In this document: positions 7,997 through 15,486 of the stretch, piece after piece
How the letters are laid out: the number at the start of each line of letters is the position of its first letter
Numbering within the stretch: position 1 is the stretch's first letter
NCBI RefSeq assembly: GCF_963675815.1
Contig: NZ_OY776574.1
Location: 1,420,001-1,484,000 of the forward strand
Direction: 5' to 3'
Length of the DNA stretch: 64,000 bases
From: an uncultured Desulfuromusa sp.
GTDB taxonomy: Bacteria > Desulfobacterota > Desulfuromonadia > Desulfuromonadales > Geopsychrobacteraceae
The notes under the pieces: model-generated
The model's input: only the letters and a program-made list of their open reading frames with translations
What the model was told of the DNA's origin: nothing
Database searches by the model: none
Made by a program: the position numbers and the translations under genes

Positions 7997-9937
7997 CTAA
8001 ACAGTCACTCCCTGATTCCGAATCCTCCGCCCACCAGCCGCAGCCACCTGCTCTTGAACGTCCGGCACCGGCCAGGTACGAATGCCGATGTAATGGGCAT
8101 AAGCCATATCATAAACACTGCAATCCCAATAGTGATTCGCCTTATTGGGTGGACACCACCAAACTCCTTTTTCATCGCGGTACTCAACACACAACTGAGC
8201 GGCATAGTCCTCATCAATCTCACTGTGAAACAGGTAGGCACCGGGATCGTCGCGTTTGATTTCCAGCTTTCCGGACAGCATGTTTTTGTAAAAGATCGTA
8301 TCAATACTGTACAGATTGAGCCCACCGGGGATTTTCACTTTTGTTCCGGGGTAATAATCGATAGTACTCCAGCTGACAGAGGCACCGCCCCGGGTTGATT
8401 TCCCTTGACAAGGCAAAATATGGGGATGCAGCCGGGTCCAGTCGTAAACCTCTGATGTTCTGTGGCCCTGGGTATCGATAAACCCGCCCTGGACTTGCCA
8501 GCGCTGCCCGAGAGCATCTTGATATTCGCGGTAGATCATCTCTTCCAGAGCCGCCTCTGACTCAACTTTGAATTCAGCGACCAGATGGCCTTTCATTAGC
8601 ATTCCGAATTCCCACGCCGTAATCCGTCCGTAATAACCGACATCCTGAGTATCCCCGCCGAATGTCAGGCAGGCAATCTGAATTCCCTCTCCGGAGGGAA
8701 CAATCCCCCGGGGCCGGTGCAGATCCGTGAGGGCCATAATGGAATCTTCTTTGCGATCCTGAGTGTAATCGACCCAGGGCTCCGCCTTGCGCTGATTCAT
8801 GAATTTCTTGAGTTTGGTTTTGTCTTTCTGGGCGCGTAAAAAATCGGCAGCGATCTCTGACAACGAAACAAAACGACTCAGCCATGCCGGGATATGAAAG
8901 CCGATTTTTTTGGGTCGATGGGCATTGAGATAAACAAACAGTTCCAATTGACTGCCACGCGCCTGCCAATGACCATGTTTGACCGCTGTGTTTCTGGCCT
9001 CATCATCCAACCGCTCTTCACAGCCGCAACATGCGTATTCCGCTAACCGATTATTCTCGATTTTCTCAGGGTCGCGTTCATCCTTTGGCCACTTGATCTG
9101 GTCGAAATTCATCAATTGCATTTCGCCACAGAGAGGACAGGGGACCCAGTAATCAAATATCACCTGGGCTTCTTTGTTCAGCGCCACCCAGATGTTGCCG
9201 CTTTCCACCGTTGGCGTGCTGATTTTCCAGATGGTGCGACTATCGGAAAACGTATTGGTACGCATCTCAGCCAACGCGATCGGATCAGCTTCGCGTTTGC
9301 CGCTGGTGGCCGGGTATTTGTCGATCTCATCCAGAATCAAGGTCTTGATCGGCTTATTGGCCAGCTTGGTCGGAGAGGTCGCCCAGGCCATGTAGATCGG
9401 CATGTGCTTCAGGTTGATGCGCATCACCGAGGTATCATCCTGGACCCCGGTCAGGTAACTGCGCAGCCGGGGGGAACTGTTGATCATCGGTTGAATGCGG
9501 TCTTTACTGTTATCCCTGGCGGTACTTTCATCAGGGAAAACATAGAGCACCGGGCCGGGGCTTTGATCAATCGACGCACCGACAAAGTTATGGGCAATCT
9601 CTGATCCACCAACCTGCGGGGCTTTGCACATGATAATGGTTTGCACGCCGGGAAAAGTGGAGGCATCCATAATGCCGGTGAGATAGGGCGTGGCTTCGTT
9701 GCGCCAGGCACCGGGCAGTGAGCTCAGTGTGACAACGCGGTTTTTCTCTGACCATTCAGAGACCGGCACCAGCTTTGGTTTGCGGTAAATTTTGCGCTCG
9801 GCTTTGCTGAATTTGACTTCTTTGACAACACTCTGCTGCCGCACGATCCGAAGGCGCACTGATCTCGGCAACCAGGCAGCATCAGAGCGGACGGTTATTG
9901 TTTCGGTATCAAAGAGTTGTTCAGCGGTGTTGGTCAT
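7997..9937 (-). CDS. Terminase large subunit (GpA family)
   Basis: A 646-residue packaging motor. The ATPase part carries a Walker-A-like CKAPQVGGSE at about 104-113 and LILDEIDKY as Walker B. A zinc-finger-like pair CPLC...CCGC lies in the middle, as in lambda gpA, and the nuclease half has FIDTQGH acidic residues. It cuts and translocates phage DNA into the prohead with the small subunit. The GpA class predicts cohesive-end packaging. The ATG has a weak ribosome site. Length is normal. Confidence 0.93.
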   Translation of the reverse strand: MTNTAEQLFDTETITVRSDAAWLPRSVRLRIVRQQSVVKEVKFSKAERKIYRKPKLVPVSEWSEKNRVVTLSSLPGAWRNEATPYLTGIMDASTFPGVQTIIMCKAPQVGGSEIAHNFVGASIDQSPGPVLYVFPDESTARDNSKDRIQPMINSSPRLRSYLTGVQDDTSVMRINLKHMPIYMAWATSPTKLANKPIKTLILDEIDKYPATSGKREADPIALAEMRTNTFSDSRTIWKISTPTVESGNIWVALNKEAQVIFDYWVPCPLCGEMQLMNFDQIKWPKDERDPEKIENNRLAEYACCGCEERLDDEARNTAVKHGHWQARGSQLELFVYLNAHRPKKIGFHIPAWLSRFVSLSEIAADFLRAQKDKTKLKKFMNQRKAEPWVDYTQDRKEDSIMALTDLHRPRGIVPSGEGIQIACLTFGGDTQDVGYYGRITAWEFGMLMKGHLVAEFKVESEAALEEMIYREYQDALGQRWQVQGGFIDTQGHRTSEVYDWTRLHPHILPCQGKSTRGGASVSWSTIDYYPGTKVKIPGGLNLYSIDTIFYKNMLSGKLEIKRDDPGAYLFHSEIDEDYAAQLCVEYRDEKGVWWCPPNKANHYWDCSVYDMAYAHYIGIRTWPVPDVQEQVAAAGGRRIRNQGVTV

Positions 9938-9990
9938 GGTTTTCTGTCTATTTCACTGTTAGATCGCATCGCCAATATAGGTATTCGTTA

Positions 9991-10122
9991 TCAAAACTTA
10001 CCCTCATCCATTTGGCTTAAACAAACACCCCAAGTCTCGCAATCTGTGTACGCATCCCAAGTTGTTACTTCAGCGTCTTGGTCTACCTTCTGTAATTTTT
10101 CAATCAGTTCTTTTACTTTCAT
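9991..10122 (-). CDS. Small phage protein, 43 residues
   Basis: Starts MKVKELIEKLQKVDQDAEV and continues WDAYTDCETWGV. The start chosen has GAGGAG seven bases upstream; a longer frame exists but lacks a ribosome site. The first helix plus DQDAEV strand recall small phage proteins of the type ...L..L.pdaeV.i... whose function is unknown. A similar KELxxxI/L..LPDxAEI pattern occurs in the gene at 26753. Confidence 0.6.
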   Translation of the reverse strand: MKVKELIEKLQKVDQDAEVTTWDAYTDCETWGVCLSQMDEGKF

Positions 10123-10269
10123 AAGGTTGCTCCTCAGAAACATGCGCTCTAACAAGCACTTCAAGCGGACGTCCGTTACGTCTGTGCTTGCCAAAAAGAA
10201 GAATCTAAAATTGCGGCAATAGCCTGTCTTTCGTCAACGCGCCGCTTAAGAAATATCGTTCTGTGCCAC

Positions 10270-10512
10270 TCACCAAGAATGTTCGCAGCTAGGGCACACG
10301 GGCTTCAATGTCTCACAGTCATAGGCTCCATCATGCTGCTCAGAGTCACAAAGTTCTTCGCACTGTGCGCAACGGTATCTTCGGTCTTGTCGTGGTGGTT
10401 TTAATTGATCCTGCCGCACAGAACCAGCTAATACACCGGAATTGCTACCCTTCTGCTTTTTAGAAATGGCAACGCCAAACGGTTGCATTTGTTCAAAATA
10501 AGTCTCATCCAT
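10270..10512 (-). CDS. Small zinc-ribbon phage protein
   Basis: About 80 residues ending in a two-knuckle zinc ribbon (CAQCEELC then CPSCEHSW). The start at 10512 is chosen because GGAGG lies five bases upstream; the open frame begins at 10587 but would overlap the neighbouring gene. Such short zinc ribbons are common in phages, often as DNA- or RNA-binding accessory factors. No specific partner can be named. Confidence 0.6.
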   Translation of the reverse strand: MDETYFEQMQPFGVAISKKQKGSNSGVLAGSVRQDQLKPPRQDRRYRCAQCEELCDSEQHDGAYDCETLKPVCPSCEHSW

Positions 10513-10543
10513 CATATCCTCCGCAATCATGTGATCTTGGGCG

Positions 10544-10792
10544 TTAGGCGTACAAATCTTCGCTTTCGTAACAAACTCCATCGCCACCCAATCCGTTAAA
10601 AATCCTCATGCGGTATCCAGGGTGGCAGTTGGTAACATGGTCTGCATCGTCAAAAACAACACTCAAATTTGCAGAGCAGTTGCCTCCGACAACAATTCCG
10701 TTGCGACCATCAACCTCACACTCCACGCCAACCTTCAGCGGTGGTAATCCTCTGTACTTGCATACTTCGTCAAGTTTTGCCTGTCTACTCAT
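10544..10792 (-). CDS. Conserved small phage protein
   Basis: An 82-residue protein: KLDEVCKYRGLPPLKVG, then EVDGRNGIVVGGN.SANL.V.FDD, then NCHPGYRMRIF. This three-part pattern is frequent in small uncharacterised phage proteins, with a beta-barrel-like centre and a histidine/cysteine pair. Function unknown. It lies between the small terminase gene and the zinc-ribbon gene. Confidence 0.7.
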   Translation of the reverse strand: MSRQAKLDEVCKYRGLPPLKVGVECEVDGRNGIVVGGNCSANLSVVFDDADHVTNCHPGYRMRIFNGLGGDGVCYESEDLYA

Positions 10793-10825
10793 CTGTCTAC
10801 CTTTGGCGCTGTAAAATTATTGGTT

Positions 10826-10950
10826 ATGTAGTGGGAGGATTCGAACCTCAACCGGACTCCTCTCAGCTACTCGTGTCGCCTGTCCGTTTGCCATTCATGA
10901 CTTTCAGCGTGTCTCCATAGCCTCCGAGCTGGCCTCACGCCTCACCACAT
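10826..10950 (-). tRNA. tRNA-like element, probably degenerate or non-canonical
   Basis: On the minus strand a clear T-arm is present (TGAGG, TTCGAAT loop, CCTCC), next to CACTACA which pairs with TGTGGTG about 115 bases upstream (7 bp with one G-U; 8 bp if the flanking A-T is counted). A D-arm-like GGCC-AGCTCGGA-GGCT can also be drawn. The spacing between acceptor and D-arm is too long, I find no convincing anticodon stem, the total length is about 125 bases, and no CCA is encoded. It may be a decayed phage tRNA, one with an insertion, or another tRNA-mimic RNA. Confidence 0.35.
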
Positions 10951-10969
10951 CAACAATCGCTAAATAAAC

Positions 10970-11725
10970 CTACTCACTATCCTCCACATCAACAAACATC
11001 ACCTGGTAACGATCGGTCGCAGCAAATTCATTCAGGCGCTGATCCTTGCCTTCCAACATCAACTGCATCAATTCCGAGCGTTTTTCCTGACTGCCACAAC
11101 AGACCTGAATCCACTCCGCCACGTTCGATTTGATCCAGTAACTTAAACCCGAATCAAGCACAGCGGCCCTTGCTGAGACTTCCATTTCAAATTCATCCTT
11201 GAGGATGTATTTCCCCTGTTCCTTTTCAAAATCAAACTTCTGCTTGGCGTCTTTGGTCTTGAGGATCGAGACTTCATATTTCAGTTTTTCAGCCGACTGG
11301 GCCTTATCTTCTTCACTGGGGCCAACATCGCCATGCCGGATCAGTCCGGAAGCGGGATTATCGATGTAGGCTTCGAGCGATGATTTGAGCACCGATTTAT
11401 CGGCCTGCAGCTTCAGCAACCCTTTCTTGGCATGACCGTAAAGTTTTCCCTGGGAAACGCTGTAGCCATTTGAATTGAGGTATTCCAATGCCGCTTTGCG
11501 ATTCTCGAAGCGCTCTTCCTGAACCATGTAGCTTGTCCACAAACGGTCCAGCTCTTCCCGCAACCCCTCTTTGGCCGCGTCCCAGTCTTTTTTACGATTG
11601 GCCGTTGCTTCCGATTGATAAGCGCTGCGCGTTGACGTCACTGCCGCCTGGAGGATATCGAGCTCCATGCGGTCGGTTTCGTCGACTTCCTTGAGGAGTT
11701 TTTGTAGTTTTTCGTTGTCAGTCAT
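10970..11725 (-). CDS. Probable terminase small subunit
   Basis: A 251-residue helical protein with position and form of a packaging small subunit: N-terminal coiled-coil helix, a helix-turn-helix-like FENRKAALEYLNSNGYSVSQGKLYGH segment around residues 75-100, and a charged C-terminal half. In GpA-type phages this protein recognises the cos/pac site and hands DNA to the large subunit. The ATG at 11725 is used; the frame begins with a TTG three codons earlier. Confidence 0.65.
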   Translation of the reverse strand: MTDNEKLQKLLKEVDETDRMELDILQAAVTSTRSAYQSEATANRKKDWDAAKEGLREELDRLWTSYMVQEERFENRKAALEYLNSNGYSVSQGKLYGHAKKGLLKLQADKSVLKSSLEAYIDNPASGLIRHGDVGPSEEDKAQSAEKLKYEVSILKTKDAKQKFDFEKEQGKYILKDEFEMEVSARAAVLDSGLSYWIKSNVAEWIQVCCGSQEKRSELMQLMLEGKDQRLNEFAATDRYQVMFVDVEDSE

Positions 11726-11740
11726 GGGCTTCAATTCAAA

Positions 11741-11944
11741 TCAAAAGTATTTGCTATAAAAAGCTTCTAAAGCTTTCTCGACTTCATCTTCAGAAAAGCT
11801 GCCCCCTTCGCCATCAGGGGTCTCGATCCATATTTTTCTGTCGGCAGTTTTGCGCAGGGCAAAGTTACCGATTCTGAAAGTTTTCACTTCTTTAGGTGTG
11901 GTCACAGGATCAATCCCCACTAGTTGTTTTTTCGAGAGACCCAT
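11741..11944 (-). CDS. Small hypothetical phage protein
   Basis: A 67-residue protein (KTFRIGNFALRKTADRKIWIET, then an acidic helix SFSEDEVEKALEAFYSKYF). It overlaps the end of the upstream gene by 35 bases. A two-strand plus helix architecture is suggested. Nothing shows its function. Confidence 0.55.
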   Translation of the reverse strand: MGLSKKQLVGIDPVTTPKEVKTFRIGNFALRKTADRKIWIETPDGEGGSFSEDEVEKALEAFYSKYF

Positions 11945-12734
11945 TTATTCCGGGATTTACGAAAAAGGATGCCAACATGTCTCCATTTCCGTGCTTCTCA
12001 TTTTCAAGAATTTGACGATATACATCCCCTTGGATTTCGTTTCCGCAATCATCGCAGTGCGCAACGCCTCGACTTGCATCGCACCGGTCACAGTAAATGA
12101 TATCGCTGCCGCAATACGGGCAACCGCTGAAACCATCACGGCGGACAAGGCGGTCGATTTCAGCGGCGATCAGAGCTCCAGCCCGGGTTAAATCGAAAAT
12201 CCTGCTTTTAGGAACCCACCACACTGGAGCCCAACTTTTAGGCCACAATTTAGGAACATTGTATTCAACATAGTCCCAGACTGGGGTTTCCCCACGGCAC
12301 GAAATATCTTTTCTTTGGGGTCTTGAAACCATTTCTTGTTTTGTATGCAGCAAAGCATAGCAGGCAGCTGCAAAAGCCAACGAATCATCTTTATGCTGAT
12401 CATCATGCTCCGGAGTCCATCCTTTTTCCTCAACTTGTCTGGTTCTCTCTGCAGTTATCAAATCAATGCCCGTCAGTCCCAAATCATGAAGAAGCACTGG
12501 AGACACAATAAACGACTCAACATCATAGAGAAGGTCGCAATCCTCAATAAAAGGCTTTGCAGGGTGATTATTATGCCATTCAAGAGAGGTATCTTCTTCA
12601 GGTTCGCTTTTTTGATATTCTTCACAAAGTTCTGAAAATTCGTTCGCCTTTTTTTCAGACTGAAAGGCCGCAAGCTGAAGGGTTCCTTCTCCGTTAAGAT
12701 TCCACGAGGCCGCTACTATAAATATTTTATTCAT
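11910..12734 (-). CDS. Phage protein with ERxRQxEEKGWTPEHDD domain and zinc ribbon
   Basis: About 274 residues. The middle (LITAERTRQVEEKGWTPEHDD...ALAFAAACYALL...FDLTRAGALIAAEIDRLVRR) is a widely shared phage domain of all-helical, probably MazG-like form, with acidic residues that could bind metal and nucleotide; a nucleotide hydrolase role is suggested but not proven. Two zinc knuckles follow (CPYCGSDIIYCDRC and AHCDDCG). The N-terminal 90 residues look like a separate small domain. It follows and overlaps the 12727-13236 gene by eight bases. Confidence 0.65.
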   Translation of the reverse strand: MNKIFIVAASWNLNGEGTLQLAAFQSEKKANEFSELCEEYQKSEPEEDTSLEWHNNHPAKPFIEDCDLLYDVESFIVSPVLLHDLGLTGIDLITAERTRQVEEKGWTPEHDDQHKDDSLAFAAACYALLHTKQEMVSRPQRKDISCRGETPVWDYVEYNVPKLWPKSWAPVWWVPKSRIFDLTRAGALIAAEIDRLVRRDGFSGCPYCGSDIIYCDRCDASRGVAHCDDCGNEIQGDVYRQILENEKHGNGDMLASFFVNPGINGSLEKTTSGD

Positions 12735-13236
12735 TATCACCACCCCGCTTCACATAGCCACACTTCCGGCCACGCCTGACAGGTTTAAACTGCGGAAATC
12801 TATCCATAAATGAAAGTGTAAAGAGTTTAGTACTTAAAGGACCAACCCCTATTTCACGACAAAATTTGCAATAGTCATCATAAAGCTTGCCATTTTCGAA
12901 AAAACCATCTTCTCCACCATCAATTATCCGACTATATATAAATTTATCGATATAATTATCCGAAAAACTTTCTTCGGCTTCGTTATCGACATAAAAACCA
13001 ACAACATTGGACTCAATCGCCAGCCGTTGAGTTAGGTTTTTATAGAGAATTTCTTCGATGGATTGGATATCCTTTTCACCTTGATCTGGCTGCATCATGG
13101 TAATAATCACCGGACTGTTTCTCGTTTCATGCAGCCGCAGCCAAATCTTGACACAGTCTTCGTTGCTCATTGAAACATTCTTCTCACCAACCTCTCCGGT
13201 TATTTCCAGAGTATTTTCATTGCTTGATTCGCTCAT
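12727..13236 (-). CDS. Hypothetical protein with C-terminal winged-helix-like segment
   Basis: About 169 residues, downstream of the ubiquitin-like gene by six bases. The N-terminal 30 residues are acidic and disordered-looking. The last 50 residues (YDDYCKFCREIGVGPLSTKLF...FPQFKPVRRGRKCGYV) resemble the winged-helix tail of D5-type primases, which binds DNA. It may be a companion of the PRTRC cassette or of the replication genes. No catalytic motif is visible. ATG at 13236 is chosen for the AGGGG site; two earlier starts are possible. Confidence 0.55.
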   Translation of the reverse strand: MSESSNENTLEITGEVGEKNVSMSNEDCVKIWLRLHETRNSPVIITMMQPDQGEKDIQSIEEILYKNLTQRLAIESNVVGFYVDNEAEESFSDNYIDKFIYSRIIDGGEDGFFENGKLYDDYCKFCREIGVGPLSTKLFTLSFMDRFPQFKPVRRGRKCGYVKRGGDNE

Positions 13237-13241
13237 CGTCA

Positions 13242-13427
13242 TCACCCCTTATCCTGAAATTGTGGCTTCAGCGTATAAACGCCATCACCATCTTTGATCA
13301 GCTTTGCGGTTGCCGCTTTCGGATTGGTTGTGGCCAGACTGTCGACAAACTCATCCACGGTGAACCCTGCCGGGACGTTGTATTCCCGGCCTTCAAACTT
13401 GACGATTAAATCGGTTGTTTCTGCCAT
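13242..13427 (-). CDS. Ubiquitin-like protein, PRTRC system protein C type (Prok_Ub)
   Basis: A 61-residue beta-grasp-like protein: strands DLIVKFEG and REYNVPAG, helix TVDEFVDSLA, a third strand AKLIKDGDGVYTLKP, and the tail FQDKG ending in glycine. PRTRC protein C members (prokaryotic ubiquitin family) have the same size and finish with a similar ...GTKG-type tail. A bare terminal glycine means no processing protease is needed before activation by an E1. The E1-like and E2-like genes lie 0.7-2.2 kb upstream in the same operon. The assignment is by pattern and context; conjugation is inferred. A TTAAGGAGAA site precedes the ATG. Confidence 0.7.
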   Translation of the reverse strand: MAETTDLIVKFEGREYNVPAGFTVDEFVDSLATTNPKAATAKLIKDGDGVYTLKPQFQDKG

Positions 13428-13439
13428 GATATGTTCTCC

Positions 13440-13709
13440 TTAAAATGCGCTGATTTCTTGGGTCTGGTTGTCAGTCTCACCAACAGGCTTAGCCTTGCGG
13501 GTGGCTTCACGGACCTGCTTTTCCATTTCGATCAGCAGGGCTGTGCGGTCTGCCTCCGGAATGGAGCTGGAAGCGACTTTCTCCGGGATGACTTCATTGC
13601 CAACCGCAATAGTGCGGCTGACCATCTCCGGCATCCGCACCGGCCCGACGATCTCTTGCGCCGGATCGAATTTGAAGTGATAGGCGATCTGTGCTCTGGT
13701 TTCTGCCAT
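13440..13709 (-). CDS. Hypothetical protein of the PRTRC-like operon
   Basis: An 89-residue protein with AYHFKFDPAQEIVGPVRMPEMV followed by a charged helix (LLIEMEKQVREATRKAKP). A strong GAGGAG site precedes the ATG. It lies 12 bases upstream of the ubiquitin-like gene. No known family is recognised; it could be a substrate or adaptor of the module, which is only a positional argument. Confidence 0.6.
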   Translation of the reverse strand: MAETRAQIAYHFKFDPAQEIVGPVRMPEMVSRTIAVGNEVIPEKVASSSIPEADRTALLIEMEKQVREATRKAKPVGETDNQTQEISAF

Positions 13710-13731
13710 GGGTTTCTCTCCTCGTTATTTG

Positions 13732-13932
13732 TTAGCTGGCCTCAACAGGCCACATAAAATGAACCTTTTCATAGTCACTGCCGACGACCCAACCAAGCAG
13801 GATATCTTCCTGATCATCGGTTAAATCTTCAGGGTCGATACATATCAGTTCGTCAAACAATTCTTCACATGACAAAGGGACAACATAAAAAACATTTTCA
13901 TCGTCCTGCATCAACTTGCTCAATTCAGCCAT
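13732..13932 (-). CDS. Small acidic protein of the PRTRC-like operon
   Basis: A 66-residue, strongly acidic protein (CEELFDELICIDPEDLTDDQEDILLGWVVG). The AAGGAGAG ribosome site just before the ATG supports it as real. Such acidic small proteins in phages often mimic DNA or inhibit host factors; nothing here proves either. Its position inside the conjugation cassette is noted. Confidence 0.6.
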   Translation of the reverse strand: MAELSKLMQDDENVFYVVPLSCEELFDELICIDPEDLTDDQEDILLGWVVGSDYEKVHFMWPVEAS

Positions 13933-13953
13933 GGCTTTCTCTCCTTTATCTTT

Positions 13954-14124
13954 TTAAAATTCCATACCGAACGCATTATCCGATTTGGATGATTCATTCT
14001 TCTCGCTCTCCGAACAAGTCTTATGTAAATCACGCTCATGCCCATCGACTAAGCGCCGAACGCCATGACCTCCTTGCAACTTTTTTCCACACAGCCAGCA
14101 TCGTTTTGCTTTTGTTTTATTCAT
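13954..14124 (-). CDS. Zinc-binding microprotein next to the E1-like gene
   Basis: A 56-residue reading frame found by direct translation. It starts MNKTKAKRCWLCGKKLQGG and carries C9, C12, H34 and C37, a CxxC...HxxC treble-clef-like knuckle, followed by a Ser/Glu-rich tail. GAGGA stands before the ATG, and the start lies eight bases after the stop of the E1-like gene, so it is in the same transcript. Similar single-knuckle proteins are common in phages. Treble clefs also occur in E3-type adaptors, but that role is speculation here. Confidence 0.6.
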   Translation of the reverse strand: MNKTKAKRCWLCGKKLQGGHGVRRLVDGHERDLHKTCSESEKNESSKSDNAFGMEF

Positions 14125-14131
14125 TCATTCC

Positions 14132-14860
14132 TCACCCAAACAAATCCCGAGTCACAAACCCGGACGTCATCCGCCCCTTGGCAGTATCAAAATAAATATG
14201 CGGGGTGATCAGCTCCCCTTTGACCAGCAGTTGATGAAGGATAGCCAAGCCCGCCTGGGCAGCCCACTCATTGGCAAATATCCCTTGTTCAGCAAAAGGA
14301 TGATCGGCACAGCTTGGCGCTGATTTCCTGGTTTTCAAGCGGCCCATATTTGCCACCCTGTATGGACTGGGCAAACATCCGACATAGGGGGTCGAATCCC
14401 AGCTTTCAATTTCCTGCTTTAATTTATTTTGTTCTTCCGTTGTGCCGAAAATCGCCTGACCGGTTTCCTGACCGTTGCCGAGATCGAGCCAGGGGCTATG
14501 GGCCTTGCAGGCCTTGCGTGATCTGATGTTATCGACGCAGCTGACGATAAGCCGGTCATAAACAAAGTGTAGGTGAACTTCTCCACGGCTCTTGCTGAAG
14601 GCGAAATCAACGCCGTATTGTTGGTTGAGACGCTGACAGAGAGCTTCGGACTTACCGCTGCCTATCTCCCAGGCGTGGAAATTCTGCCGGGCACAATTCT
14701 TTTCCTCGACCATATCTGGATCGACCAGTAAAACCTGTAGATCGAGCCTGTACCCGGCAACCAGCTTTGCCAGACCTTGGGCCAGGTAACTGCCGGTGCC
14801 ACCGGTGCCGATCAGAAGCAATGATTTGAATTGCGGAGCCAGGTAACTTTTACGGTTCAT
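14132..14860 (-). CDS. PRTRC system ThiF-family E1-like protein
   Basis: A 242-residue adenylating enzyme fold. GTGGTG at 18-23 is the nucleotide loop, VDPDMVE at 46-52 holds the ribose-binding acid, N55, R58 and Q59 correspond to the conserved NxxRQ, K70 follows, and SCVDN at 107-111 is the crossover strand. Candidate catalytic cysteines are C162 (YVGCLPS) and C184 (APSCADH). E1-like proteins adenylate the C-terminus of a ubiquitin-like protein and pass it on as thioester. It overlaps the E2-like gene by four bases, a coupling seen in PRTRC cassettes. Confidence 0.85.
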   Translation of the reverse strand: MNRKSYLAPQFKSLLLIGTGGTGSYLAQGLAKLVAGYRLDLQVLLVDPDMVEEKNCARQNFHAWEIGSGKSEALCQRLNQQYGVDFAFSKSRGEVHLHFVYDRLIVSCVDNIRSRKACKAHSPWLDLGNGQETGQAIFGTTEEQNKLKQEIESWDSTPYVGCLPSPYRVANMGRLKTRKSAPSCADHPFAEQGIFANEWAAQAGLAILHQLLVKGELITPHIYFDTAKGRMTSGFVTRDLFG

Positions 14861-15486
14861 TGTTCCTCCAGAATGTCACGGCCTTTGCCGATCCGCTCAA
14901 GTGTTCGCAATGGACAGCGTCCGGAATATTTTTTGTTGTAGTCGAGAAAGCGCAGCCCTTCTCTGCCGACCTTGTCGTTATGATGATTGAACGGGGTATC
15001 GAAAATGGTCCGTTCAACGGCTTCTCTGATGTCGTTTCCGAAAGAGCGTTCCGTGCTCCCGAGACACATGCTCGATTGACTCAGGTTCGGCAGGGGCAAC
15101 TTGTAAAGCACGGTCTCATGTTTCAGCTGTGATCCGGAAAAACCCCAGACATTGATATTGAGGATTTTTCCGTCGGCATCGATCTGCGCATTGACAACCA
15201 TGGTCGGCAGCTGCTGTTGCCTGCTGATCAGCTTTCTTTTGTACCGATAGAGGATGGTCCTCTTTCCTGCAGGCAGTGTGATCAGGTATTTTTTATGGCT
15301 GCCGTCGTCCTTCATCCAGATCAACCCGGGGAATGGTCTAAACGTGATTCCGGTTCGAAAGAACGACATCAGCTGTTCCGGGGTGACAACAAGGCGCTTT
15401 TCCCCGTCTCCGGTAAAGTCCTGAAGCAGGATTTCCTCTTCAAATATTCCTATTCCATAGAGCTGTTTTTGCATGGGGATTGTCAT
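14857..15486 (-). CDS. PRTRC system protein B, E2-like (Prok-E2 family D)
   Basis: A 209-residue protein. The LYKLPLPNLSQSSMCLGS segment with C141, followed by FDTPFNHH with two histidines at 168-169, matches the conserved centre of PRTRC protein B, which others have placed in a prokaryotic E2-like group. C141 is the expected acceptor of the ubiquitin-like protein from the E1. It lies between the F-type gene and the E1-like gene with four-base overlaps on both sides. The fold cannot be confirmed by eye. Confidence 0.75.
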   Translation of the reverse strand: MTIPMQKQLYGIGIFEEEILLQDFTGDGEKRLVVTPEQLMSFFRTGITFRPFPGLIWMKDDGSHKKYLITLPAGKRTILYRYKRKLISRQQQLPTMVVNAQIDADGKILNINVWGFSGSQLKHETVLYKLPLPNLSQSSMCLGSTERSFGNDIREAVERTIFDTPFNHHNDKVGREGLRFLDYNKKYSGRCPLRTLERIGKGRDILEEQ

